This document shows positions 1 to 9,073 of a stretch of DNA of 64,000 nt, piece by piece. The DNA is from Denitrificimonas caeni (GTDB lineage: Bacteria; Pseudomonadota; Gammaproteobacteria; Pseudomonadales; Pseudomonadaceae). The translations under genes were made by a program, and so were the position numbers. Positions within the stretch are counted from its first letter, which is position 1. The number at the start of each line of letters is the position of its first letter. Location of the stretch: the NCBI RefSeq assembly GCF_905120345.1, contig NZ_CAJHOA010000003.1, positions 62,001-126,000 of the forward strand, written 5' to 3'. The notes under the pieces were generated by a model, which was not told the DNA's origin, ran no database searches, and saw only the letters and a program-made list of their open reading frames with translations.

Positions 1-2
1 CG

Positions 3-1658
3 ATTCTGAGCCTTGATTTACCACAAGAGTGGAAAAATGCGTTTGAGCGAGCCTATAACTTGCTACAACGTGAGCCGATTAAGAAGTTAGTTGCGACGTA
101 TTTCTCTGGTCTAGAAGATAACCTCGGTTTAGCCGCAGCATTACCTGTTGATGGCTTACACATCGACCTCGTACGTGCACCAGAACAGTACCCAACGATT
201 TTAGACCGTCTACCTGCTTATAAAGTGTTATCACTGGGTGTCGTTAACGGCCGGAATGTATGGCGCTGTGATCTGGAGAAAGTATTAGAAACGCTTAAGC
301 ATGCGCACGAGCGTTTAGGCGACCGTTTATGGGTGGCACCATCCTGTTCATTACTGCACAGCCCGGTTGATTTAAACCGTGAAGATCAGCTCGATGAAGA
401 ATTAAAAAGCTGGCTCGCCTTTGCTGTACAAAAGTCAGCAGAAGTGGCCATCTTAGCTGAAGCACTGAACAACCCAGACAACCCAAAAGTTAAAGCCGCA
501 CTGGCTGAGAGCCGTAAAGTGCAAGAGAGCCGCGCCAATTCACCTCGTATTCACAAGCCCGAAGTACAGGTGCGTTTAGCGGCAGTTACCGCAGCAGACA
601 GCCAACGTAAATCAGTCTTTGCTGAACGTATCAAGCTGCAACGTGAGCGTTTGGATTTACCACTGTTCCCAACCACCACGATTGGTTCGTTTCCACAGAC
701 CGCTGAAATCCGTGGGACACGTTTAGCGTTCCGTCAGGGCAAACTGAACGAAGCAGACTACAAACATGCAATGCAGAAAGAAATCCAGCACGCAGTTAAA
801 GTGCAAGAAGAGCTAGACCTTGATGTGTTAGTACACGGCGAAGCCGAGCGTAACGATATGGTTGAATACTTTGCTGAGCAACTGGACGGCTACCTGTTCA
901 CCCGTTTTGGTTGGGTACAGAGCTATGGTTCACGTTGTGTAAAACCGGCGGTGATCTTCGGTGACTTAACCCGTCCGAAAGCGATGACCGTTGAGTGGAT
1001 TGAATATGCACAGCAGCAGACGAATAAAATCATGAAAGGTATGCTGACCGGTCCCGTGACCATGCTGATGTGGTCGTTCCCGCGTGAAGACGTTTCACGT
1101 GAAGAACAAGCACGTCAATTGGCCCTCGCGATTCGTGATGAAGTGGTTGATCTGGAAGCCGCGGGCATCAAGATCATTCAGATTGACGAAGCGGCATTCC
1201 GTGAAGGTTTACCATTGCGCAAAGCTGAGTGGAAAAACTACTTGGATTGGGCCACTGAAGCTTTCCGTCTCACCGCCAGTGGCGTACGTGATGAAACGCA
1301 GATTCACACCCACATGTGCTACAGCGAGTTTAACGACGTGATCGACTCCATCGCAGCGATGGACGCGGACGTTATTACCATTGAAACTTCACGTTCAGAT
1401 ATGGAGTTGCTAGAAGCCTTTGAAACATTCCACTACCCGAACGACATTGGTCCAGGTGTGTACGATATTCACTCACCACGCGTGCCAGATAGCGAAGAAA
1501 TGGCTAACTTGCTCCGTAAAGCAGCCAAGCGCATTCCAGTTGAGCACCTGTGGGCCAACCCCGATTGCGGTCTAAAAACTCGCGGCTGGCCAGAAACCAA
1601 AGCGGCCTTAGAGCACATGGTGGTCGCCGCTAAGCAGTTGCGTGAAGAGTACGCATAA
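3..1658 (+). CDS. metE: Cobalamin-independent methionine synthase, C-terminal part (cut by the window start)
   Basis: MetE moves a methyl group from 5-methyltetrahydropteroyl-polyglutamate to homocysteine, the last step of methionine synthesis in the cytoplasm, without vitamin B12. The reading frame is open to the left edge, so about the first 200 residues of a protein usually near 750-760 residues lie outside the window. The visible part holds the end of the N-terminal barrel, the linker and the whole catalytic barrel. The zinc ligands can be seen: the His and Cys of the HTHMC motif near nt 1307-1321, the Glu of the following IETSRSD motif, and the Cys of NPDCGLKTR near the end. A hairpin with a T run follows the stop. 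Family assignment is firm. The upstream region that would show regulation is not in the window. Confidence 0.97.
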   Translation: MLSLDLPQEWKNAFERAYNLLQREPIKKLVATYFSGLEDNLGLAAALPVDGLHIDLVRAPEQYPTILDRLPAYKVLSLGVVNGRNVWRCDLEKVLETLKHAHERLGDRLWVAPSCSLLHSPVDLNREDQLDEELKSWLAFAVQKSAEVAILAEALNNPDNPKVKAALAESRKVQESRANSPRIHKPEVQVRLAAVTAADSQRKSVFAERIKLQRERLDLPLFPTTTIGSFPQTAEIRGTRLAFRQGKLNEADYKHAMQKEIQHAVKVQEELDLDVLVHGEAERNDMVEYFAEQLDGYLFTRFGWVQSYGSRCVKPAVIFGDLTRPKAMTVEWIEYAQQQTNKIMKGMLTGPVTMLMWSFPREDVSREEQARQLALAIRDEVVDLEAAGIKIIQIDEAAFREGLPLRKAEWKNYLDWATEAFRLTASGVRDETQIHTHMCYSEFNDVIDSIAAMDADVITIETSRSDMELLEAFETFHYPNDIGPGVYDIHSPRVPDSEEMANLLRKAAKRIPVEHLWANPDCGLKTRGWPETKAALEHMVVAAKQLREEYA

Positions 1659-1705
1659 AGCTTAAATGGGCTGGTCAGGTTGATTCGCTTGGAAATAAAG
1701 AAGAC

Positions 1706-1735
1706 GCACAGTTGCGCAAGGGCTGTGCATTTTTT
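1706..1735 (+). terminator. Probable rho-independent terminator of metE
   Basis: A short hairpin (GCACAG at 1706-1711 pairing with CTGTGC at 1723-1728) is followed after one A by six T residues. It starts 47 bases after the metE stop. The stem is only 6 bp, so strength is uncertain. Confidence 0.6.
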
Positions 1736-1741
1736 GGCAGG

Positions 1742-1784
1742 GTAGTGTGCATGTCGTTAGTAAGGTAGACGGCATGCACACTAC
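1742..1784. repeat. 12-bp perfect inverted repeat downstream of metE
   Basis: GTAGTGTGCATG at 1742-1753 is exactly matched in reverse complement by CATGCACACTAC at 1773-1784, with a 19-base loop. There is no T run, so it is not a typical terminator. It could be a second transcript-end hairpin between the convergent metE and the binding-protein gene, an operator, or a REP-like repeat. No second copy was noticed in the window. Confidence 0.6.
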
Positions 1785-1895
1785 AACTAATCAGGACCTT
1801 ATCGGGTGGGGGAGTTGCATCCGTTGTTGCTGAGAGACGCTTAAAGTACTGTCCAGAATGAATGAGAGGGTCACTTGCGCTAGTACGAGGAGAAA

Positions 1896-2741
1896 TTAGC
1901 CTTTAATTAATGCAATAGGAAGTAAGTTATTTTTTTGTGCAGCACGCTCAAGACGGCCGTCAATTTTGATTGCTTGTACAAAAATATTAATTCTTTCTAG
2001 CCATTCAGGTTGTCCTTTTTTAATGGCGTAAGCGTACTGAGTCTGCTCTGTCGCTTGCTTTGGCGTTAAGAGTTTTGCCCAGTCGTACATTTGCAGCATT
2101 TTTTGACCATAAGGATAATCTGTGATGAAGACATCGGCACGACCCGAGCGCACTTCAATCTCCCTTTGACTATTTTGTGTCACCGTCATGAGCTCGGCAT
2201 TCTTTAAACTCTTGCGCATCGCTCCTTCCATATAAGTGCCCTTTTGCACACAGACGATAACATCAGGCTGATCCATCGATTCCCAGCTTTCAAGAATAGG
2301 GTTTGTTTTACTGGCAACACCATACATACTGCTACTTAGATAAGGTTCGCTATACTCGATTTTTTTAGCGCGTTCCTCTGTGATACCTACACCAAACATA
2401 GCGATATCGCATCGCTCTTGCTGTAGATCACTCATGAAAACGCCAAAGTGAGTGACGACATATTCAACCTCAACCCCCAAGTCCTTGGCCAGCTCTTGTG
2501 AGAGATCGATATCAATGCCTTCTAACTGGCCTGTTTTTTTGTTTTTGTAAGAGATAGAAAAATAATCAGGCCAGATACACACCTGTAATTTGCCCGATTG
2601 TTTGATTTTTTGTTCTGTGTCCGACACAGCAAAGGCGTTGTGCTGGAAGACTACACTGATCAAACATGAAAAGATAAAGCTCAGTAGTCGACGATTGAGG
2701 CGATTGTTTGTTAAAAAAATAAGTCTGGACTGTCGTCTCAT
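1896..2741 (-). CDS. Periplasmic solute-binding protein, family 3 (SBP_bac_3)
   Basis: The 281-residue protein has a signal peptide: a basic start, a hydrophobic stretch and a likely cut after the Ala-Phe-Ala at residues 36-38. The rest matches the type 3 periplasmic binding fold used for polar amino acids: the GKLQVCIWPDYFSIS start of the mature protein, the GIDIDLSQELAKDLG segment, and a QKGTYMEG segment in the second lobe. No ABC permease or ATPase gene is nearby, so it may serve an unlinked transporter or a sensor. It is divergent from the GGDEF/EAL gene with 88 bases between the starts, which suggests a link between ligand sensing and cyclic di-GMP. The ligand is unknown; the CIWPDYFSIS segment is unlike classical amino-acid binders. 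Confidence 0.85.
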   Translation of the reverse strand: MRRQSRLIFLTNNRLNRRLLSFIFSCLISVVFQHNAFAVSDTEQKIKQSGKLQVCIWPDYFSISYKNKKTGQLEGIDIDLSQELAKDLGVEVEYVVTHFGVFMSDLQQERCDIAMFGVGITEERAKKIEYSEPYLSSSMYGVASKTNPILESWESMDQPDVIVCVQKGTYMEGAMRKSLKNAELMTVTQNSQREIEVRSGRADVFITDYPYGQKMLQMYDWAKLLTPKQATEQTQYAYAIKKGQPEWLERINIFVQAIKIDGRLERAAQKNNLLPIALIKG

Positions 2742-2829
2742 ATAGAATACCCACTGCTGATAGTCATGTTGGATAATAATGTAATGAGTTGTTGTATTGC
2801 TTCTTTATTCTATGGAATCTATTTGACCT

Positions 2830-5472
2830 GTGTTAGCTGATATCGTTTCTTTATTGAAAAATGCTGCTTTTCGCCAAAAGTGGGTTTTTCTTGCAGGATT
2901 ATTCCTTTTGCTCTGTTTTTGGGGGGCACTGCAATATATTGCGCGTCAAGGTGACGCAAGAAGTCTCGCTGAGCAGGATACAAGCAATGCGGTCTTGCTG
3001 CATGCGCTTGAAGATACGGTCGTGCGGTCGTTTCAGTCGGTCAATAGCTCAATGCAAACGCTTGCTGAAAGTTTATCTGCACAAGCTTCTAGCTTGGATA
3101 TTAATAATGTATTGCATGATCAATTACGTATTTCTCTACAGCTCAGAGCAATTGATCTGCTCGATACTGATGGAGTAGTGATTGCGTCTGTAACAAAAAG
3201 TAAGGGCAGTAACGGAGCTTATTCTTGTCTTGCTGTGCTTAAGAATGAACCATTGACGGAGTTTGTGCTTGAAACTCCGCGCAAGGGTCGTTACCCCAAT
3301 GATCCTTTTGCCGCGCAGTCGGCCCATTCTTATATCCCCTTCTGTGTGCCTGTGCGTGATGCACAGGGTCAGTTATCACGGGTGCTGGTCGCCTCAATCA
3401 ATCCTCAGTACTTTTACAATCTTTTCACCTCGGTTACTGAATCTTTTGGCTCGTATATCCACTTGTATCGCTACGATGGTGAAGAGCTCCTCGCATCGGG
3501 TGCAGTTGCGCCTGATTCTGCTTTCATCTTAAAGCGTGTTAAAGGAAAAAGTTGGGGGCAATTTCGTACAACCATTACTGAGCGTGAGTACTTGGTGAGC
3601 TATCGCTCGACGTCCTTGTTGCCGTTAATCTTGGTGTTAGTGTCTGATGAAGCGTTAGCGCTTGCTGCTTGGCGGCATGACGAGAGAATAATGCGCTTAT
3701 TTTTGCTGGTTATTTCAATTATTACTCTTGTTGTGACGTTAGTGATTGCCATCCTACGTGAAAAACGCTGGCAAGCTCTTGGCGATATACACTTGCTAAG
3801 CACTGCTATTAGAAGTACGGCGAATGCCGTTTTTATTACGAATAAACAGGGTGAAATTCATTGGATTAACAACGCATTTACCGTGTTGACTGGTTATTCT
3901 TTTGCCGAGGTCAAAGGAAAAAATCCTAGGGTTTTAAACTCAGGCTATCAACAGAAAGATTTTTATAGTGCGTTATGGATGACCATTTTGTCTGGTCAAA
4001 GTTGGCGAGGCGAAGTCATTAACCGGCACAAGCTAGGCCATACTCTGATGGTTGAGCAGACGATTACACCTATTTTTGATGAACATAATAATATTGAGCA
4101 TTTTATTGCCGTTCAGGAAGATGTCACTGCGCGTAAAAAAGCTGAGCAAAAAGCTTTGTATATCGCTGATCATGATTCTTTAACCGATTTACCGAATCGA
4201 CGCTACTTTGAGCGACGCTTACATCAGGACTTTGCAAACTCCGAGCAAATGAACATGGCTGTTATATTTATCAATCTTGATCGTTTTAAAGATGTAAATG
4301 ACACCATGGGCCATGCAGCAGGTGATGAGCTCTTAATCCATACCACAGCTAATCTGCAGAGCTTAATGAATGACAACTACTTACTGGCCCGCTTGGGTGG
4401 TGACGAGTTTGCGATATTAGTCAAAGAAGTAGAGAGCCAACAGCAGTTAACAAGCTTTGTTAGCAAGGTTGTTATGGCTATTACGAAGTCTTTTCATTTC
4501 GGTGATGGTGTGTTTAATATCACCTGCAGTGCTGGCGTTGCAATCGGTAATAGCAAAACATCCGATGCATCGAATATGTTACGCCAAGCAGATATGGCGA
4601 TGTATCGTGCTAAGCATGCCGGTAAAAATACGTTTCGCTTTTTTGATGAGGGGATGGATGCACTGGTAAGACGACGTGTCTACCTTCAGCAACAGCTAGA
4701 AATAGCGTTGCGCTCAGAAACAGCCCTTAGTTTGCGTTACCAGCCACAGATTGAGACGACTACGGGGCATCTTTACGGTGCAGAAGCCCTGATGCGTTGG
4801 CAGATCGCTGATGGAGAGTGGGTCTCACCGAGTGAGTTTATCGCTCTAGCTGAGGAGACGGGGCAAATCCTAGACATAGGCGTTTGGCTAATGAAGAATT
4901 TATTTCAGCAAATGGCCGAATGGAATCGTCGTGGTGTGGCGTTTGGTAAGATTTCTATGAATATTTCTGCACTCCAGCTGGCCAGAGATTCTTTAGCTAA
5001 GCGCCTGTTGGGCATGATGAAGAGCTTTTCTATCCCCGTTGCACAGCTCTCTGTTGAAATTACAGAAACAACCCTGATGACCAATTCCGACAGTGTGATG
5101 GATAATCTGAAACAGCTTAAACAAGCGGGTGTCAGCTTATCGATTGATGACTTTGGTACGGGCTATTCGTCGATGAGCTATTTAAAGGCGCTTGATGCGA
5201 ACCAATTAAAAATAGATCGTAGCTTTATTATTGGTATTGGTGGAGACGGTTCTGATGAGCATATTGTTCGTGCGACTATCGCATTAGCACACAATTTAAA
5301 CCTTAAGACTGTGGCTGAAGGTGTTGATAGTGAAGAGCAACTCGCATTTTTAAAAGCGCTGTCCTGTGATTATATCCAAGGTTATCTTTTCGCTAAGCCT
5401 TTAACAGTCGAAGATTTTGAACGGTTTATTGCAGAGCGGCGCCCCAGAGATATAGCAAAGGATAATACGTAA
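2830..5472 (+). CDS. Membrane sensor with PAS, GGDEF and EAL domains (cyclic di-GMP turnover)
   Basis: An 880-residue inner-membrane protein. A transmembrane helix at about residues 17-37 and another near 287-309 bracket a periplasmic sensory region of the Cache type. A PAS/PAC domain follows at about 325-440. The GGDEF domain carries an intact GGDEF motif at about 523-527, so diguanylate cyclase activity is plausible; the usual RxxD inhibitory site before it is replaced by NDNY. The EAL domain has EAL at about 652-654, DDFGTGYSS and KIDRSFI, all expected for an active phosphodiesterase. The net activity cannot be read from sequence. The start is a GTG; an in-frame stop lies 4-6 bases upstream so no longer start is possible, and the ribosome site is weak. 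It is divergent from a solute-binding protein gene. Confidence 0.92.
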   Translation: MLADIVSLLKNAAFRQKWVFLAGLFLLLCFWGALQYIARQGDARSLAEQDTSNAVLLHALEDTVVRSFQSVNSSMQTLAESLSAQASSLDINNVLHDQLRISLQLRAIDLLDTDGVVIASVTKSKGSNGAYSCLAVLKNEPLTEFVLETPRKGRYPNDPFAAQSAHSYIPFCVPVRDAQGQLSRVLVASINPQYFYNLFTSVTESFGSYIHLYRYDGEELLASGAVAPDSAFILKRVKGKSWGQFRTTITEREYLVSYRSTSLLPLILVLVSDEALALAAWRHDERIMRLFLLVISIITLVVTLVIAILREKRWQALGDIHLLSTAIRSTANAVFITNKQGEIHWINNAFTVLTGYSFAEVKGKNPRVLNSGYQQKDFYSALWMTILSGQSWRGEVINRHKLGHTLMVEQTITPIFDEHNNIEHFIAVQEDVTARKKAEQKALYIADHDSLTDLPNRRYFERRLHQDFANSEQMNMAVIFINLDRFKDVNDTMGHAAGDELLIHTTANLQSLMNDNYLLARLGGDEFAILVKEVESQQQLTSFVSKVVMAITKSFHFGDGVFNITCSAGVAIGNSKTSDASNMLRQADMAMYRAKHAGKNTFRFFDEGMDALVRRRVYLQQQLEIALRSETALSLRYQPQIETTTGHLYGAEALMRWQIADGEWVSPSEFIALAEETGQILDIGVWLMKNLFQQMAEWNRRGVAFGKISMNISALQLARDSLAKRLLGMMKSFSIPVAQLSVEITETTLMTNSDSVMDNLKQLKQAGVSLSIDDFGTGYSSMSYLKALDANQLKIDRSFIIGIGGDGSDEHIVRATIALAHNLNLKTVAEGVDSEEQLAFLKALSCDYIQGYLFAKPLTVEDFERFIAERRPRDIAKDNT

Positions 5473-6188
5473 GGTTGTATAAACACGCGGTGTCAATCGC
5501 ACACGCCGCATAAGGTTAACCAGACACCACTTCAGATAAAATTTCCGCTCTAATATTGCTCTCAGTGCATGATATTCTGTCCAGTTGAATATCAGTGCGT
5601 CGCATGATGTCATCGATGCGTAAAGTACATAACACTTCTCCCATCCGAGCCGCAAAGGTTCACGGCGTACGCCATCACCATCTAATGCATTAATCACGCA
5701 AAGTGGCACATTCAGCATCCGACCACTCCACAGCGAGCGCGTCGCGGCTTAGTTTCAATAACAAATCGATTGTTATGCGACTAAAATCTAGTGCGTGTCC
5801 AGAGGGTTTATTGAGTTGTGTATTCCTTCTTCTTGATGCCGGTCACAGCGTCCTGGCTGACGATAATCACCATCGTTTTGAGAATCATACGTCGTCTGTA
5901 TGGACGTGGCTTAGCGCGGCTAAAGTCGCTATTCGGCAGTGACTTCTCACTCTTTTATTTGTCTTAAAAATGCGTTTTTTGAGGTTGGGAAGCACCTGAG
6001 AGCGCCTTTTAATCATCGTCTCGACAGACGAGGAAATATCGACAAATAAGTCTTAAGTTGTTGACCCTTGCAGGCCGTAGAGCGGGTATTAACCTACCGT
6101 TGCTCACTGGGCTGCGCTATGACGCTGGTCGCCATAAATATCTTGTACCGGCGTATTTTAACAACAACGACTGAGGTGTGATGCAACG
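5473..6188. other. 716-base intergenic stretch, probably holding decayed coding sequence
   Basis: No convincing intact gene was found. Open frames on both strands are short, overlap the EAL gene or have unnatural composition. One frame from 6013 to 6174 looks protein-like: it has no start codon but reads through a segment containing RRAGINLPLLTGLRYDAG and ends in FNNND just before the NTF2-like gene. It may be the tail of a lost gene. Nothing was recognised by family. Confidence 0.4.
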
Positions 6189-6626
6189 ATGAATAACATG
6201 ACAACGTGGTTTGAGAACGCAACTAAGTTCTTTCATCAGTGTGAATCAGCCAAAGGCTGGGAAAGTTGTAAGCAGTACGTGGCTGACGATGCTGAGTTTA
6301 TTTGTCAGTCAGGTACCTATGCCGACGTGCATACAGTTGAAGGTTACGTGAGCAAAATTGCTGAGGTGTACTACGCTATTTTTAGAGAGGGTACCGACTA
6401 TGTGCTGGAAGACGTCACTCATAATGAGAAGGGCACGATCGCTTTTTTTGGCACCAGTATTATTAAACATACAGGCCCCGACGGCCCAGTGGCACCGACC
6501 GGTAAAGTAGCAAAATCACACTTTGCTTATTTCCTCAGCCCTGATGAAAACGGCAAAGTGGCACGGATGATTAAAGTGTACGACGAGGCACAAACGCGCA
6601 GTCAATTGGGTTGGCCTGCAAAGTAA
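6189..6626 (+). CDS. NTF2-like / SnoaL-like small protein
   Basis: A 145-residue cytoplasmic protein with the cone-shaped alpha+beta barrel pattern of the NTF2-like superfamily: an N-terminal helix with WFENATKFFHQCESAKGW, the ADDAEFICQSG strand, a central helix with the segment EGYVSKIAEVYYAIF, and long C-terminal strands. Relatives include limonene epoxide hydrolase, ketosteroid isomerase and SnoaL cyclases, as well as non-enzymatic binding proteins. It is followed 77 bases later by the broken SDR and the DUF1329 remnant, a combination familiar from steroid and hydrophobic-compound degradation loci. This gene looks intact, but its partners are damaged, so it may no longer have its original job. 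The substrate is unknown. Confidence 0.7.
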   Translation: MNNMTTWFENATKFFHQCESAKGWESCKQYVADDAEFICQSGTYADVHTVEGYVSKIAEVYYAIFREGTDYVLEDVTHNEKGTIAFFGTSIIKHTGPDGPVAPTGKVAKSHFAYFLSPDENGKVARMIKVYDEAQTRSQLGWPAK

Positions 6627-6703
6627 TTCGTTGTGATCGTCGCAGCCTTGCTCGGTGCGGACTCGTTTGCGTACCGACTTAATAACAACAAGAGAAACTA
6701 TTG

Positions 6704-7458
6704 ATGACTATGCTTAAAGACAAAGTTGCATTGATTACCGGTGGCGGTCAAGGCGTCGGACAGGGGATTGCTTATGCCCTTGCCGCAGAGGGTGCCAAGG
6801 TTGCTGTTGCCGGTCGTACCCTGGCCACGTTGGAAGAAACTTGTGAAGAAATCCGTCGTCGCGGCGGCACAGCTATGGCAGTGATCTGTGATGTGATGAG
6901 CCAAGATGATATTGATCGCTGTGTTGCCGAGGTGGTCGAAGCCTTTGGTGGGCTGCAGATTCTGGTCAATAACGCACAGGTTGTACCTTTAGGGCGTCTG
7001 CTGGATGTCAGCGATGAAACCTTTATGAAGGGCATTGACTCTGGACCTTTGGCGACTCTGCGGATGATGCGCGCTGCTTATCCGCATCTCAAGGGGGATG
7101 GTGCGGTGATTAATCTGGCGTCCTCAGCTGCTGTGCGTTGGGACGCGACCGGCTATAGCCTATATGGGGCAACCAAAGAAGCCATACGCTCCATCAGTCG
7201 TGGCGCTGCTTGCGAGTGGGCGTGGATGGGATTCGCGTTAACGTGATTGCTCCGCATGCTTTATCTCCAGGCCTGAAAGGCTGGATTGATAGCAACCCGA
7301 CTGAAGCAGAAGCGTTCTTCAATAGCATTCCATTGCGTCGCGTAGGTGAGTGTGAAGAGGATATTGGTCGCACCGTGGCTTTCCTCGTCAGTGATAACGC
7401 TCGTTATTTAACCGGAGCCACAATACCACTCGATGGCGGTCAAGCGTATTGGGGTTGA
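6704..7458 (+). pseudogene. Short-chain dehydrogenase/reductase interrupted by a one-base frameshift
   Basis: The two halves of a classical SDR lie in different frames. The first part, from ATG 6704 to about 7220, has the TGGGQGVGQG cofactor motif, the NNA segment and the catalytic S, YxxxK residues (NLASSAAVRWD and YSLYGATK). The second part, reading from about 7218 in the next frame to 7458, continues with GIRVNVIAPHAL and ends in the usual LDGGQAYWG. Adding one G to the GGG run at 7218-7220 restores a normal protein of about 251 residues (EWGVDGIRVNV at the junction). As written, the protein stops at 7246. Either a real disabling mutation or a sequencing error in a G run would explain it; the neighbouring DUF1329 deletion favours real decay. 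A second ATG at 6710 is also possible. Confidence 0.85.
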
Positions 7459-7547
7459 TACCCTTATCCCTAGCAAGCACTTCATCAAGAGCCTGAGCTC
7501 ACTTCAGGCAGAGAGATACTCAACACGAGTAACAGGACAATAATAAT

Positions 7548-8395
7548 ATGCAGTATCGATATTTACCCAGGCGCTGCCTGGCGATAGCTATGGCGTCAGT
7601 AACTGAAAGGTGAGCTGGGGGCGCGTTGCGACTCGTGCGCTGGCACCCGGTAATGAGCCAGGAAAAATTAAGCATACCCGCACAACAGAAAAATCGTCGT
7701 ACTACATGAACGAAACAATACTGCCATTGCGTGACAGTGGTGAGGTACTCACTGGCTTGAATGCGTGGGACTACAGCACGTCGCCATTACAGAGTTGGCG
7801 CTATGATCCTGGCACTCGACGCGTACGACTGTCGCCGGGCTATGGTTATGACATGGTTTATCCTGGTACGGGTGGCTCCATGACTGTTGATGAAGTGAGG
7901 ATCTATAGTAATAGTGGGCACCGTTACGATTGGAAGATAATCGGCAAGAAGGAACTATACATTCCTTACAATAACTACGGTATTCACTCTGAAAAATTAA
8001 AATACGATGACATCCTGAGCACAGGCCACATCAAACCCGAGGTGATGCGCTATGAACTGCATCGTGTTTGGGTTATTCGAGGAGAGCTTAAACCAGGATA
8101 CCGCCATCTGTATGCCACGCGAGATATCTATGTTGATGAAGATAGCTGGTTTGCCATTATGGGTGACAATTACGACAGTCATGGCGAATTATGGCGCACC
8201 TCAGTGTTGAATTATATCCATCTCCCCGAGTTGCAAGGCTGGTTTTCTGGGGTTGGCTTATATCATGACTTGCTGTCGGGCGATTATTTAGCCTTTAACC
8301 TGATCAATGAGCGACCCACAGGTTATACGGTAAACAAAGGTGGACTTACTCCAAATAACTTTGGTCCTGATGCTGCTCGCCGTGCAGGCCGCTGA
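7548..8395 (+). pseudogene. DUF1329 gene with an internal deletion
   Basis: DUF1329 proteins are secreted outer-membrane-associated proteins of about 450 residues, often found beside DUF1302 proteins and RND transporters in loci for breakdown of hydrophobic compounds. Here the C-terminal half is well kept in the frame ending at 8395: a WRYDPGTRRVRLSP segment, DRYDWK-like HRYDWKIIGKKELYIPYNN, and RYELHRVWVI all match the family. The first half is missing. A likely original start remains at ATG 7548, reading MQYRYLPRRCLAIAMASV like a signal peptide, but that frame stops at 7611-7613 and the rest resumes in another frame near 7650. About 150-200 codons seem to be lost between. No DUF1302 partner was found. 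Confidence 0.75.
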
Positions 8396-8500
8396 TGCAA
8401 AATAATACTTAAGTCATAAAGCTAAATAAGGGACGGCTTACTATGTATCCCTTATCTTTAGTTGTATAGCTAAATCAGTATTAGCTGAATAATTAAAAAA

Positions 8501-8532
8501 CGCGCAGTTTCGTAAGGAACTGCGCGTTTTTT
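8501..8532 (+). terminator. Strong rho-independent terminator after the DUF1329 remnant
   Basis: CGCGCAGTT at 8501-8509 pairs with AACTGCGCG at 8518-8526, followed by six T residues; six A residues precede the stem, so it could work in both directions. The stem and loop closely resemble the terminator at 63512. Confidence 0.9.
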
Positions 8533-9073
8533 AATACTTATTGATGAGTTGCTAAGTGACTAAGCATGAATTCTGCAGAGCGAATAGGTTTAAACTACAA
8601 GCATAACTTATCTATTAGCCTATGATTGCCTGAGACGAGTTTTGATCAACCCTCAGTCGAGACATAAAGCGTAATAGCGACGCTGTTGAACAATACATTG
8701 TCTGTTAAACACAGCAATCTCAATGCCAGCATCGTTGTGGTTTGACGCAGTCAGAGAACTGATATGGTTAGGCTTCATCTACGTTCGTCTGACCTTGAAG
8801 ATTGACCTGTGTTCAAGCCTACAGAAAGCTATTTAATTAAGAGCAAAGTCAATCGTTCAGCCATGGGACAGGGGTGCTGCTGGTCCGTTACTACTGATCG
8901 CGATCAGAACTGTAAATGCTCCAGCGACTTTAGTTGTTAAGGTTTTAGTGCTGCCTTAAATCGTATGCCGATACCGCCATTACCGCTGTGCTTCTCATTG
9001 CTCTAGGCCGCGAGGAAGCAATAAGAATAGCAATGGTTTGATTTGCTTGTATCTGTCAAAAGGAACAAAAACT
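8533..9073. other. Gene-free stretch upstream of the LysR gene
   Basis: About 540 bases without a credible gene on either strand. The sequence is broken by stops in all frames and shows no recognisable transposase, tRNA or repeat. It may be the eroded remainder of genes once linked to the damaged SDR and DUF1329 genes. The last 40 bases hold the ribosome site of the LysR gene. Confidence 0.5.

Noticed and set aside
5401-5718. A 105-residue open frame on the minus strand overlapping the end of the GGDEF/EAL gene
   Set aside because: It overlaps real coding sequence, has no ribosome site that stands out and has no recognisable family content.
5703-5942. A 79-residue open frame in the gap before the NTF2-like gene
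   Set aside because: Composition is not protein-like and no family pattern was seen; the region looks degraded.
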